NCBI GenBank assembly: GCA_015057205.1
Contig: SVEW01000011.1
Span: 1 to 25,374 of the forward strand
Origin: Lachnospiraceae bacterium
GTDB lineage: Bacteria > Bacillota > Clostridia > Lachnospirales > Lachnospiraceae
DNA length: 25,374 nt
Direction: 5' to 3'
Below are positions 1 through 6,951 of this stretch, piece by piece. Positions within the stretch are counted from its first letter, which is position 1. Each line of letters starts with the position of its first letter. A model generated the notes under the pieces. It had not been told where the DNA came from, did no database searches, and worked only from the letters and a program-made list of their open reading frames with translations. Both the position numbers and the translations under genes were made by a program.

Positions 1-429
1 CGCATCCATGTAATCGTTGTCAAAAGTAGAATTCGTGCCTTCCGGAACAATAACCTTAAATCCCTTTTCAAAAGCAGATTTTATGGTTGCATCTATACAG
101 AAATTTGTCTGCAGCCCTACAATCATCAGTCTCTTATCTTCCTGATGCTGCAAGTACTCGGCTAACTCCTTATTGCCAAAGCAACTGCAGATTGTCTTAA
201 CAAAAACTTTGTCCGACTTCTTTGGTGCAACCTGCTCCGCAATTTCAAAGTCCTCATCTCCAACAGAGAACCCGGTTCCCGGGCCGTCATCATGCTGGAC
301 GTAAATTATTTCCACATTATTCTCCCGTGCTGCTGAAATAATTGCTTTTGTTTTCTTTATAAAAGATTCAAAATGGAATAACCGGTTATCGGTAATTCCT
401 TTTTGGATGTCGATTACTAATAAAATCAT
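1..429 (-). CDS. Isochorismatase-family cysteine hydrolase (partial, C-terminus outside window)
   Basis: The reverse strand from an ATG at 429 stays open to the window edge, giving 143 residues. The protein begins MILLVIDIQ, the usual opening of the isochorismatase fold with the catalytic Asp at residue 7. A Lys in VFVKT (residue 78) and a Cys in QTNFCID (residue 111) complete the expected Asp-Lys-Cys triad. Family members are about 170-190 residues, so roughly 30-45 residues are missing. The family hydrolyses amides or vinyl ethers (nicotinamidase, isochorismatase and similar); the substrate cannot be told from this sequence. The gene lies 22 bases downstream of a GNAT gene, has only a weak GGCGG ribosome site, and probably ends the operon that starts with the cytidine deaminase. 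Confidence 0.85.
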   Translation of the reverse strand, partial: MILLVIDIQKGITDNRLFHFESFIKKTKAIISAARENNVEIIYVQHDDGPGTGFSVGDEDFEIAEQVAPKKSDKVFVKTICSCFGNKELAEYLQHQEDKRLMIVGLQTNFCIDATIKSAFEKGFKVIVPEGTNSTFDNDYMDA

Positions 430-451
430 GTTTCGTTTCCGCCTTTCATAT

Positions 452-859
452 TCATCCTCTGCATTTCATAAATCCACAGCATCCGATTTCCGACATTTCC
501 GAAAAGCCCATGGATTTGTAGAACGCCACAGTTTTAGGCGTATTGTCAGTTGCCAGCTCAATCTGGCGAACATTGCTATATCGCTCCAGGACCGCCTTCA
601 GCAAAGCAGTTCCGATTCCCTGTCTTTGTTTATCCGGAAAAACAAGAATGTCTTGTACAAAAACGATTGTTGCTCCATCACCAACAGCCCTTATAATACC
701 GAGAAGTTCTTCCCCTTCGTAGGCCGCTAAAGTCAGCATGGAATTCTTATATCCTTCTTGTAAAACAGACATGTTCTCCGTATATGCAGTCCAGCCCACC
801 GCCGTGTAAAGGCGACGTATTTCCTCTTCATTATATTTTGTATATTCTCTAATTTCCAT
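452..859 (-). CDS. GNAT-family N-acetyltransferase
   Basis: This 135-residue protein has the GNAT core. An acetyl-CoA pyrophosphate-binding motif A (QRQGIGTALL, residues 78-87) follows a strand reading VQDILVFP, and near the C-terminus there is a typical FYKSMGF segment. It would transfer an acetyl group from acetyl-CoA to an amine on a small molecule or protein; the acceptor is not identifiable. The start at 859 is supported by AGGAG eight bases upstream and overlaps the end of the preceding GNAT gene by 11 bases, so the two are probably translationally coupled. It is a short member of the family but motif A is intact. Confidence 0.9.
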   Translation of the reverse strand: MEIREYTKYNEEEIRRLYTAVGWTAYTENMSVLQEGYKNSMLTLAAYEGEELLGIIRAVGDGATIVFVQDILVFPDKQRQGIGTALLKAVLERYSNVRQIELATDNTPKTVAFYKSMGFSEMSEIGCCGFMKCRG

Positions 860-1295
860 CCCTTTTTCTCCTTATCATCTCAAGATACGGCATTTCCTCA
901 AAACTATTTTTACCATATGTTTTCATTGCTCTTTCGTTTTCTCTCTCCACTTCCAATCGGTTTATGGAATCCGGATATTGCTCTTTTAACCACTGGAAAA
1001 ATTCTGTGGCAATTCCGCTTCCCCTCAATTCTTCTTCAAGGTAGATATCTTCTATCCAGATACAATGCCTGCCAAATTCCGTACTAAAACTATGTGCAAT
1101 CATGGCATATCCCTTTACTTTTCTATCTTCGTCGAGAAAAACAAAGCCTTCCAAATATGGAGAGTCCGATATGCATTCCTCTACATTACTTTCATAAATT
1201 TCCTCTGAGCCATCCGTCATTACCGCGTCAGAATGGTAAAACTTTCGCATCATTTCAATTACATAAGGTTTATCTTCCGCTGTCATTTTTCTCAT
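849..1295 (-). CDS. GNAT-family N-acetyltransferase
   Basis: 148 residues with GNAT motif A as RGSGIA (residues 91-96), preceded by the strand WIEDIYLEEE. The frame is open to an earlier ATG at 1331. I choose 1295 because it has GGAGG ten bases upstream and forms an ATGA overlap with the stop of the cytidine deaminase gene, a classic coupling arrangement. The protein starts MRKMTAEDKPYVIEMM. The acceptor is unknown. It belongs to a four-gene run of small enzymes (deaminase, two acetyltransferases, isochorismatase-like hydrolase) whose common purpose the sequence does not reveal. Confidence 0.88.
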   Translation of the reverse strand: MRKMTAEDKPYVIEMMRKFYHSDAVMTDGSEEIYESNVEECISDSPYLEGFVFLDEDRKVKGYAMIAHSFSTEFGRHCIWIEDIYLEEELRGSGIATEFFQWLKEQYPDSINRLEVERENERAMKTYGKNSFEEMPYLEMIRRKRDGN

Positions 1296-1723
1296 TCGCT
1301 TTTTTCCTCCGCGTAGCGTTCTTTTCCCCACCAGTTCGGCATCAACTCTTTTAACGTAATGGTCTGTCTTTTTTCAAAATCCACCATAATCTCCATATCT
1401 TCATTTTCTTCATTAAACTGATAAAGAAATTCCCGACATGCTCCGCAGGGACCGCTACCGCCACCGGCAGGTGCGCTATCCCGGAATGCAATAAGCCGTT
1501 TTATCTTTGTCTGCCCGCTGTTTACATACATATTCAATGCAGCAACACGTTCTGCGCACAGATTCATAACACCGCTGCAACTCTCTATGCAGAATCCCAC
1601 AAATATCTCACCATTCTCGGCCTCTAAGGCACAAACTACGTTGTGCGCATAAACAAAAGGCGTAACTTCCTCCGGATGATACTGCTCTTTTGCTTTTTCA
1701 TACATTTTTTCCCAGATGTCCAT
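1292..1723 (-). CDS. Cytidine deaminase-like zinc hydrolase
   Basis: 143 residues with both zinc-binding signatures of the cytidine deaminase superfamily: CAERVAAL (Cys56 as zinc ligand, Glu58 as the proton shuttle) and PCGACRE (Cys93 and Cys96 as ligands). This three-Cys arrangement is that of small tetrameric cytidine and blasticidin-S deaminases. The likely reaction is hydrolytic deamination of cytidine, deoxycytidine or a related nucleoside in the cytosol. An upstream in-frame ATG at 1777 exists, but the start at 1723 has GGGAGG nine bases upstream. The C-terminus (after about residue 110) carries LKELMPNWWG, a tail common in these proteins. First well-supported gene of its operon. Confidence 0.88.
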   Translation of the reverse strand: MDIWEKMYEKAKEQYHPEEVTPFVYAHNVVCALEAENGEIFVGFCIESCSGVMNLCAERVAALNMYVNSGQTKIKRLIAFRDSAPAGGGSGPCGACREFLYQFNEENEDMEIMVDFEKRQTITLKELMPNWWGKERYAEEKSE

Positions 1724-1793
1724 CAATAAATGCCTCCCATTCAAACGCCCAGACCCCGGTTCCGGTTTCCGGATCATATTTTCTATAGTCCAT
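1698..1793 (-). CDS. Possible 31-residue small ORF upstream of the deaminase
   Basis: A minus-strand ATG at 1793 has GGAGGG ten bases upstream and opens a 31-codon frame beginning MDYRKYDPETGTGVWAFEWE. It ends in TGA 26 bases inside the deaminase gene, in another frame. The composition (acidic and aromatic, no long low-complexity run) looks protein-like. It could be a translated leader that couples to the deaminase or the surviving N-terminus of a lost gene. I do not recognise it. Support is the ribosome site and composition only. Confidence 0.3.
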   Translation of the reverse strand: MDYRKYDPETGTGVWAFEWEAFIDGHLGKNV

Positions 1794-1814
1794 TTACTAC
1801 TTACCCTCCATAGT

Positions 1815-2192
1815 GTCAGCCATCTTCTGTACTTCTATGGTTTTGGCTTGTCATCCTTTTTATGAAATTTCCAAATCCGTAAGCCAGTTTTGATTTTCCA
1901 CCCGCTTTGGCTGACACGCTCAAACATGATTATTCATTTTCTGAAAGCCAAAGTGAGTAACCCCTTGATTATGGCTGACGTCATATGCACTTCCAAAGAA
2001 AAATCTCTCCACGAAAAGCTCCTTTCCATCAGCCAAACAACGCTATTCTTCAACCTTGGCCTTCGCATTTGGGAATTTCATATTTTTTGCTGTCAGCCTA
2101 AATCACTCATTTTCGGTTGTTGGCTTGCACTTTTAGGACTTTCATAAAATCAACGACAAGCCAAATGAATGAGATTCTACAATATGGCTGAC
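1815..2192. repeat. 378-bp palindromic array of alternating GGCTGAC-type cores
   Basis: This gene-free stretch holds twelve short cores alternating in orientation: AGCCA-type then TGGCT-type, six times, at about 1815/1845, 1881/1908, 1947/1973, 2028/2057, 2092/2121 and 2157/2186. Each pair makes a roughly 38-bp hairpin-like unit, and units are spaced about 64 bp apart except at the centre (about 85). The whole region is also one imperfect palindrome centred on 2003.5. GTCAGCCAT at 1815-1823 matches ATGGCTGAC at 2184-2192, TTGGCTTGTC at 1843-1852 matches GACAAGCCAA at 2155-2164, and GGCTGACA at 1909-1916 matches TGTCAGCC at 2091-2098, all in the same register. The outermost units agree at 27 of 38 positions. 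ORFs inside are short and unconvincing. Confidence 0.75.
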
Positions 2193-2223
2193 AAAAAATA
2201 CAAACTCATACTTTCTCGGCGCT

Positions 2224-2775
2224 TCACTCGGCAATCACGCTGCAAAACTCCCGAATTTTCGCCTCCTGAAGAATCCCTTCCACATCTGCGCCTACCATAT
2301 CCAATCCCGTGGCTTTCAAAAGCTTCACCTCGGGGATGCCGTAGAAATTCTGCGCCAATGCTTTCACATAGCCAAAACCGAATTCTTCCGGAAAAAAATC
2401 TCCTCCGGCGGTTGTAACATAATAAAGCTTCTTTGCCTTGCACATGCCTTCCGGAATTCCCTGCTCGTTATAGCGAAAGGTTACACCGACCACGTTAACC
2501 AACTCCAAATACTGTTTTAAAATTGCGGGGAAAGAAAGATCCCAGAAAGGTGCCGCAATCACTATGGTATCTGCCTCTGCGAACTGTCTGGCATAGGCAA
2601 CGGTTTCTTCAGCCAGCCCGTCCCGTTTTGCCAAAAACGCCTCATCAACCGTAGGCAGTTTTTCCTCCGGCAGCGCCAGGTGCGTCACCTCGCCCTCCAG
2701 CTTTGTCAAAAGATATTCTGCCAGTTTCTTCGTCCGTGACTCCTTACGGACACATGCATCCACAAAAAGAATCAT
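2224..2775 (-). CDS. Flavodoxin-fold NAD(P)H oxidoreductase
   Basis: 183 residues starting MILFVDACVRKESRTKKLA, which resembles the FMN phosphate-binding opening of NQO1/azoreductase-type flavodoxin-like proteins (an S/R-rich loop after the first strand). The middle carries APFWDLSFPAILKQYLE, the usual second flavin-contact region, followed by YVTTAGGDF. Such enzymes reduce quinones, azo dyes or nitro compounds with NAD(P)H. Start 2775 is chosen over 2790 because GGAGG lies eight bases upstream; the ribosome site directly follows the stop of the PHP gene. Last gene of the operon that begins at 5125. No convincing terminator is visible between its stop and the repeat array that begins 30 bases further on. 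Confidence 0.88.
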   Translation of the reverse strand: MILFVDACVRKESRTKKLAEYLLTKLEGEVTHLALPEEKLPTVDEAFLAKRDGLAEETVAYARQFAEADTIVIAAPFWDLSFPAILKQYLELVNVVGVTFRYNEQGIPEGMCKAKKLYYVTTAGGDFFPEEFGFGYVKALAQNFYGIPEVKLLKATGLDMVGADVEGILQEAKIREFCSVIAE

Positions 2776-2791
2776 TTTACCTACCTCCATT

Positions 2792-3502
2792 TTACTTATA
2801 AAAAACCGAAATCAATTCCTTCAATTCATGGGCATCCAAACCATGAACAATCTCTATCCCCTCAGGAACCAAGTCCCAAAACTGCTGCCAATAAAGGCCT
2901 TCTCGTTTGGATGCCTCGTTTTGTTCTAGTGGCATTCCGGTTTCCTTTGCCGTTTTAATAATATCTCTGGAAACCTGCTCCATAGAATCCGTCCAGACTT
3001 TTCGTCTCCGGAAAATCCGATCGGGATGAGCAAGCACATCAAAGTACCCCGACTTCATTCCAAGACAGGTCGCCTGCCCCAGCCACTGAAACTCTTCTGC
3101 CTCACGCCGTTTAGCATCCCATGAGATTGTATACACGCCCGGCTCCACTTCTGCCAAATGCTGTCCCAAAAGCAACAGTTCAATGCGCTCATCATCTTTC
3201 AATGCTTGATAATAGCCGCTTTTATCATAAAAGGGATAATACTCTGCCTCAAGTCCCACATGCACATTTATTTGTGATGCATAGATTTCCTTCAGAGAAA
3301 GTATGGAATTCAAATAATCTTCCAGCTGTTTATAGGGCATACAATGCTTAAAATCCCTATCCGGAAAAGGCGCGTGATCCGTAAACCAAATATCCGTCGC
3401 TCCAAATGTAATCGCTTTTTTAACATATGCCTCATCCGGTATTTCCTCAGCATGTCTGCATCGATATGTATGTACATGAAATAATTCCTTTTTACACTGC
3501 AT
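2792..3502 (-). CDS. PHP-domain phosphoesterase, histidinol-phosphatase-like
   Basis: 236 residues with the full set of PHP metal-binding motifs: FHVHT (His9, His11), TDHAPF (Asp42, His43), GLEAEY (Glu85, Glu87), GQH (His115), LAHPD (His159) and GLDAH (Asp223, His225). These bind a trinuclear metal centre that hydrolyses phosphomonoesters. The arrangement is that of HisK-type histidinol phosphatases, about 250-270 residues, so this is slightly short. No other histidine biosynthesis gene is nearby, so a different phosphoester substrate is quite possible. The start overlaps the preceding membrane-protein gene by 11 bases and has GAGGAA upstream, so the two are probably coupled. Confidence 0.85.
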   Translation of the reverse strand: MQCKKELFHVHTYRCRHAEEIPDEAYVKKAITFGATDIWFTDHAPFPDRDFKHCMPYKQLEDYLNSILSLKEIYASQINVHVGLEAEYYPFYDKSGYYQALKDDERIELLLLGQHLAEVEPGVYTISWDAKRREAEEFQWLGQATCLGMKSGYFDVLAHPDRIFRRRKVWTDSMEQVSRDIIKTAKETGMPLEQNEASKREGLYWQQFWDLVPEGIEIVHGLDAHELKELISVFYK

Positions 3503-4328
3503 TTCTAATCTTCCTCACTCCCAAAAATACTAGCGTGCCACAACCAAGCCCTGCAAAAACCACAATACCGCCAATAAGATAAATTCTGTCCTTCTTAATC
3601 AGGTCATCTTTCGACGAAATATTTTCAAAAGCAGGCACGGTATCAACGCTGTCATCTCTAACCAGCTTGTTTCCCTTCTGCTTCCCGATAATTGCAACAT
3701 TTTTGCAATCGGAAAAATCCCGATATTTGTAATACACACGACTTCCCCCAACCTGGTTTCTGTATTTTCTTATATACGCTTTTAACGTATTACCATCTTC
3801 CCCATAGTCTTCAAAATAAACAGGGTCGATATCCGATATATAAACCCTACTTCCATTTGAGAGGCTCCCCCATTCCACAATCTGATTTTCCGCATAGCAT
3901 TGCATCTCTTTTGCATCCAAATCACTCTTGTGGACATCTACCAGCCTTCCGACCGAAACCAATAAATCGCCACTAATCTCATACTCCGTGCCCTTTAATT
4001 TGCCAAAAAGATTCTGCTGGTACTCCCGCTCCCACTTGAATTTTCCATCAGCAACCTCTTTCAACTTTTCCCCAAATCGCACAACGCCAAGATACGGAAA
4101 ATGAAATCCGAACTCCTCATCATATGTCCCTTCGAAGTCATTCAGGTTTTTCACAAATACAATTACTGTTTTGCCCTCGTTTGCCGAATCAATCTTCCCA
4201 TCTGTGACAAAAGGAGCTTCCTTTAGCTTTTTTTCTGTAGCCGGCCTCCCCACAATCGCCATAATCGCTACGACTATAAAAAAAGCACCAATCGCTACCA
4301 TAATACCCCCGACTATTTTATCCCGCAT
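3492..4328 (-). CDS. Bitopic membrane protein of unknown function
   Basis: 278 residues with a hydrophobic segment at each end (about residues 6-27 and 249-271) and a large, soluble, mostly beta-predicted middle of about 220 residues. This is consistent with both termini inside and the middle outside the cell. The middle is rich in Lys, Asp and Tyr, and has no catalytic motif I can name. The layout (N-terminal helix, big extracytoplasmic domain, C-terminal helix) recalls TMEM43-like proteins, but I see no diagnostic motif and do not claim that family. GGAGG lies six bases before the start. It is transcribed between the nucleoside phosphorylase (14 bases upstream) and the PHP phosphoesterase (11-base overlap). 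Confidence 0.75.
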   Translation of the reverse strand: MRDKIVGGIMVAIGAFFIVVAIMAIVGRPATEKKLKEAPFVTDGKIDSANEGKTVIVFVKNLNDFEGTYDEEFGFHFPYLGVVRFGEKLKEVADGKFKWEREYQQNLFGKLKGTEYEISGDLLVSVGRLVDVHKSDLDAKEMQCYAENQIVEWGSLSNGSRVYISDIDPVYFEDYGEDGNTLKAYIRKYRNQVGGSRVYYKYRDFSDCKNVAIIGKQKGNKLVRDDSVDTVPAFENISSKDDLIKKDRIYLIGGIVVFAGLGCGTLVFLGVRKIRNAV

Positions 4329-4342
4329 AGCTTACCTCCATA

Positions 4343-5125
4343 CTATAAAACCTCTGTTTCAAGAATTTTCACACCTAACTCGAATGCCAGAAACATAATC
4401 TTTGTTTTCTCATCCAGTTGCACTTCCCCTGCTAAGGATCTGGGCTGCCAGCTGGAATGGTCCAAATTGTCTGCCGCATAGAAAAACTGAAAAAACTCCG
4501 TTCCTCGAAAATCGCAAACCGCCTGCATTCCGGCACACTCCATCTCAACACAAATGGCTCCCTGTTCTTTTCTACGATTTACACGCTCCCTGGTTTCACG
4601 ATAGATTGCATCCGTTGTCCAGGTAATACCTTCTACATAAGGGTAGCCACATTCTTTCAGCACTTCCTTAAATTCCGGTATGTATTTCGTATTCACCTCA
4701 ATCGTATCCGATGGTGGCGCATAATGATAACTTGTGCCTTCATCCCGTATTGCCTTCGTTGGAATAATGATACCGCAAGATTCAATGGACTTATCCAACA
4801 CCCCACAGGTTCCAAGAATAATGAGACGCTTGCTTCCCATTGCCATTAACTCTTCGTAATTTCCTACACAAATGGGTTCCCCAACAAATGAATGAAACAG
4901 CGCGAACCGCTTCCCCTTGTACTCCACCTCGTAAACCGGAATGAGCCCGGTGGAAGAATGAAGTTCTCCAATCTGTTTTGCATCCGGAAACGTGGCAAGA
5001 ACTGCATCGAATAATTTCCATGAAAAACAGGAAATCGTGACCTCCGGAAAATTCTCGATAGGCTCTACCACCCTCTCCGGATTAATGACCGCATTACGTT
5101 CTGATTCAAATTCTTCTAAAAGCAT
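4343..5125 (-). CDS. Nucleoside phosphorylase (uridine phosphorylase/MTAP-like fold)
   Basis: 260 residues of the PNP_UDP_1 family. GTCGVL (residues 105-110) is the phosphate/ribose loop, RDEGTSYHY (127-135) is the base-recognition region, VEMECAGM (193-200) contains the ribose-binding Met and Glu, and YAADNLD (216-222) carries the conserved Asp. The enzyme should cleave a nucleoside with phosphate to a free base and ribose-1-phosphate. The RDEGTSYHY pattern is commonly seen in clostridial uridine-phosphorylase-like proteins, but specificity is not certain. An AGAGGG ribosome site and a good promoter at 5167-5195 mark it as the first gene of the 5125-2224 operon. Confidence 0.9.
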   Translation of the reverse strand: MLLEEFESERNAVINPERVVEPIENFPEVTISCFSWKLFDAVLATFPDAKQIGELHSSTGLIPVYEVEYKGKRFALFHSFVGEPICVGNYEELMAMGSKRLIILGTCGVLDKSIESCGIIIPTKAIRDEGTSYHYAPPSDTIEVNTKYIPEFKEVLKECGYPYVEGITWTTDAIYRETRERVNRRKEQGAICVEMECAGMQAVCDFRGTEFFQFFYAADNLDHSSWQPRSLAGEVQLDEKTKIMFLAFELGVKILETEVL

Positions 5126-5166
5126 ATTTTTCCCTCTTTCTTCTCTTTAGTCTATAATATTTTGAC

Positions 5167-5195
5167 ATTCTAACAAATCAAGCATAAATTGTCAA
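5167..5195 (-). promoter_or_regulatory. Sigma-A promoter of the nucleoside phosphorylase operon
   Basis: Reading the minus strand, TTGACA (5195-5190) is followed after exactly 17 bases by TAGAAT (5172-5167). The start codon is about 40 bases downstream. It lies between the terminator of the MerR gene and the phosphorylase, as expected for an independent unit. Confidence 0.7.
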
Positions 5196-5261
5196 GAATA
5201 GTCGAAATATTTTCACCAACGCTTGGCAAAACCGATAAGATTCATTTCAAAAATCACAGGC

Positions 5262-5285
5262 AAAAAAGCCCACCGGAGGCTTGCA
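5262..5285 (-). terminator. Rho-independent terminator after the MerR gene
   Basis: On the minus strand an AAGCC / GGCTT stem with a short loop is followed directly by a run of T (A-run at 5262-5267 on the plus strand). It lies about 100 bases after the MerR stop codon and separates that gene from the phosphorylase promoter. Confidence 0.65.
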
Positions 5286-5381
5286 AGTTCTCCAATGAGC
5301 TTTCTACGTACTTTACACGTTTATAAAGTTCCTAATTCTTTCCATACGTTTTTGCTGCCAAAAACAAAACCTTCGGTTCCT

Positions 5382-6110
5382 CTACTTTCTACAATATTCC
5401 TCGATAGCCCGGCAGGTAAACGCCCCTGTTCCCTCGCCACCGGCTTTATCAATGTTCTGGGTAAATTCGCCGCCTGCAGCGTACATTTTACCCAGTCCCA
5501 AAAGAATTTCGTCCGTACAATTATAAAAATGTTTCGTAATATAGGCCTGTAATTCCTTTACCAACGCCTGCACTTCCGGTGCCGAAGCTTCTTGCTCCTT
5601 CAGATTTCCAAACTCCCGGAAAATCTTCATGAAATCGCTCATTACGTTCTTTTCATCGTTTTTGGACCAGCTCTTACTCTTCTCGGAAAACTCCTGATAA
5701 GCTTCCGTCGTTCCCCACTCTTCTTTTGCCCGCTTTGCGTAGTCCTCTAATTTCTTTGAATCAAATGCTGAAAAATCCATCCGAATCTCTCCTCTCTTGC
5801 TTATAGTTTTTGCAAAGCGAATGAGATTTTCAATATGTTCCTTTTTTAATTCCAAAAGCGTAATCTGTTGCTTTACCGCTTTTTCTTTATCAAAGTCCGG
5901 CCGATTTATAATTTCTTTGATGTCTTTTAGCGGGAACTCCAGCTCTCGAAACAGAAGGATTTGCTGTAGCTTCTCCAGCTCTGCATCCCCATACAATCGA
6001 TAGCCCGCTTCCGTGTAATTCATGGGCTTAAGCAACTCTATTTTGTCATAATATTGCAGGGTTCGCACACTCACCCCCGTCAGTTTACTGACTTCATTGA
6101 CTGTCATCAT
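5382..6110 (-). CDS. MerR-family regulator with TipAS-like effector domain
   Basis: 242 residues. Residues 1-70 form a MerR winged helix (MTVNEVSKLTGVSVRTLQYY, then EAGYRLYGDAELEKLQQI). A dimerisation coiled coil spans about 75-110, and residues 125-240 match the TipAS pattern (EEWGTTEAYQEFSEKS followed by helices up to GGEGTGAFTCRAIEEY). TipA-type regulators bind thiopeptides or other amphipathic drugs and activate promoters with stretched spacers. Two adjacent ATGs are possible starts; GGAGAGAGG precedes both. Its own promoter has a 19-bp spacer with an internal dyad, consistent with autoregulation. The next genes upstream are small-molecule-modifying enzymes, which fits a drug-response role, although that is inference. 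Confidence 0.9.
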   Translation of the reverse strand: MMTVNEVSKLTGVSVRTLQYYDKIELLKPMNYTEAGYRLYGDAELEKLQQILLFRELEFPLKDIKEIINRPDFDKEKAVKQQITLLELKKEHIENLIRFAKTISKRGEIRMDFSAFDSKKLEDYAKRAKEEWGTTEAYQEFSEKSKSWSKNDEKNVMSDFMKIFREFGNLKEQEASAPEVQALVKELQAYITKHFYNCTDEILLGLGKMYAAGGEFTQNIDKAGGEGTGAFTCRAIEEYCRK

Positions 6111-6138
6111 ACGCCTCTCTCCATTCGCTTATGAGATA

Positions 6139-6169
6139 ACTATAAACTATGACGTAACGTCAGAGTCAA
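6139..6169 (-). promoter_or_regulatory. MerR-type promoter with 19-bp spacer and internal dyad
   Basis: On the minus strand TTGACT (6169-6164) and TATAGT (6144-6139) are separated by 19 bases, the overlong spacing recognised by MerR activators. Inside lies the perfect 13-bp dyad TGACGTTACGTCA (6162-6150), extended outward by matching ACT/AGT arms. It sits 29 bases before the MerR gene and just after the methyltransferase stop codon. Confidence 0.75.
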
Positions 6170-6179
6170 GGGATAATTT

Positions 6180-6932
6180 TTACTTTTTTGCACAGGTTGC
6201 CCAAAAGCTTGGAATGCCCAGTTCGTGCAGCCTTCCTTCCCCATTGGTATCTTCATATACGCTCGACAGCTGAAAACACGCTTCCAGCTGACCACCAATT
6301 TGTTCTTCCAGCGTATGGGAAAACTGTATGCCACAGTCCTCATCCTCCAACTGCTTCCTCTGCTCCGGATTCTTCAGCGGATTAAAAGGCAGACTGTTTA
6401 CAATTTCTTTTTCCGCCTCATCTACCAGATAATTCACGCCATTATCCAAGCCTGCAAGCAAACGCCCTCCCTTTTTCAAAATGCGATAGCATTCCTTCCA
6501 GATTGGTTTTACTTCCTCCACATAGCAGTTGGAAACCGGATGAAATATCAAATCGAATTCTTCATTATCGAAAGGCAGCGGCTTTGTCATATCTCCTTGA
6601 ATAATGCGGATTTCATAACCTTCCCGCTGTGCAACCATTTTCTCGCTTTCAATCTGCCTACTGGAATAATCCAGCACCGTGCACTCTGCTCCCAATGCTG
6701 CAAAAATCGGCATCTGCTGTCCACCGCCGCTGGCAAGTCCCAGCACCTTTTTGCCTTTCAGCTCCCCAAACCATTCCTTCGGCACCGGCTTCGTAGGTGT
6801 CAAAAGTATTTCCCACTCGCCGCATTTCGCTTTTTCATATATCTCATGGGAGACAGGAATTCCCCACTCCCAACCTTCTTCAATCCACCGGTCAATGGTG
6901 GATGCGTTAATGTCCTGATAATTCTGATTCAT
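6180..6932 (-). CDS. Class I SAM-dependent methyltransferase
   Basis: 250 residues with a Rossmann-fold methyltransferase core: motif I VLGLASGGGQ (63-72), an acidic end of strand 2 at TVLDYS (Asp88), motif for adenine binding QGDMTKPLPF (Asp114), and FDLIFHPVSNCYVEEV as motif IV. A long N-terminal extension containing DRWIEEGWEWG precedes the core, as in many clostridial Methyltransferase_11 proteins. The acceptor is unknown; small-molecule O- or N-methylation is most likely. AGGAGG eight bases before the start fixes position 6932, and the gene is 19 bases after the GNAT gene. It is the last gene of the run that begins with the APH-like kinase. Confidence 0.9.
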   Translation of the reverse strand: MNQNYQDINASTIDRWIEEGWEWGIPVSHEIYEKAKCGEWEILLTPTKPVPKEWFGELKGKKVLGLASGGGQQMPIFAALGAECTVLDYSSRQIESEKMVAQREGYEIRIIQGDMTKPLPFDNEEFDLIFHPVSNCYVEEVKPIWKECYRILKKGGRLLAGLDNGVNYLVDEAEKEIVNSLPFNPLKNPEQRKQLEDEDCGIQFSHTLEEQIGGQLEACFQLSSVYEDTNGEGRLHELGIPSFWATCAKK

Positions 6933-6951
6933 GTTTTGTGCCTCCTAATCT

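Noticed and set aside
1890..2147. Plus-strand frame of 85 codons in the repeat array
   Set aside because: It is built from the inverted repeat units, has no ribosome site and no protein-like pattern.
1815..2192. CRISPR array, suggested by a 64-bp period
   Set aside because: Units alternate in orientation and are degenerate; the conserved cores are only about 8-10 bp and the intervals between them also show similarity. No cas gene is near.
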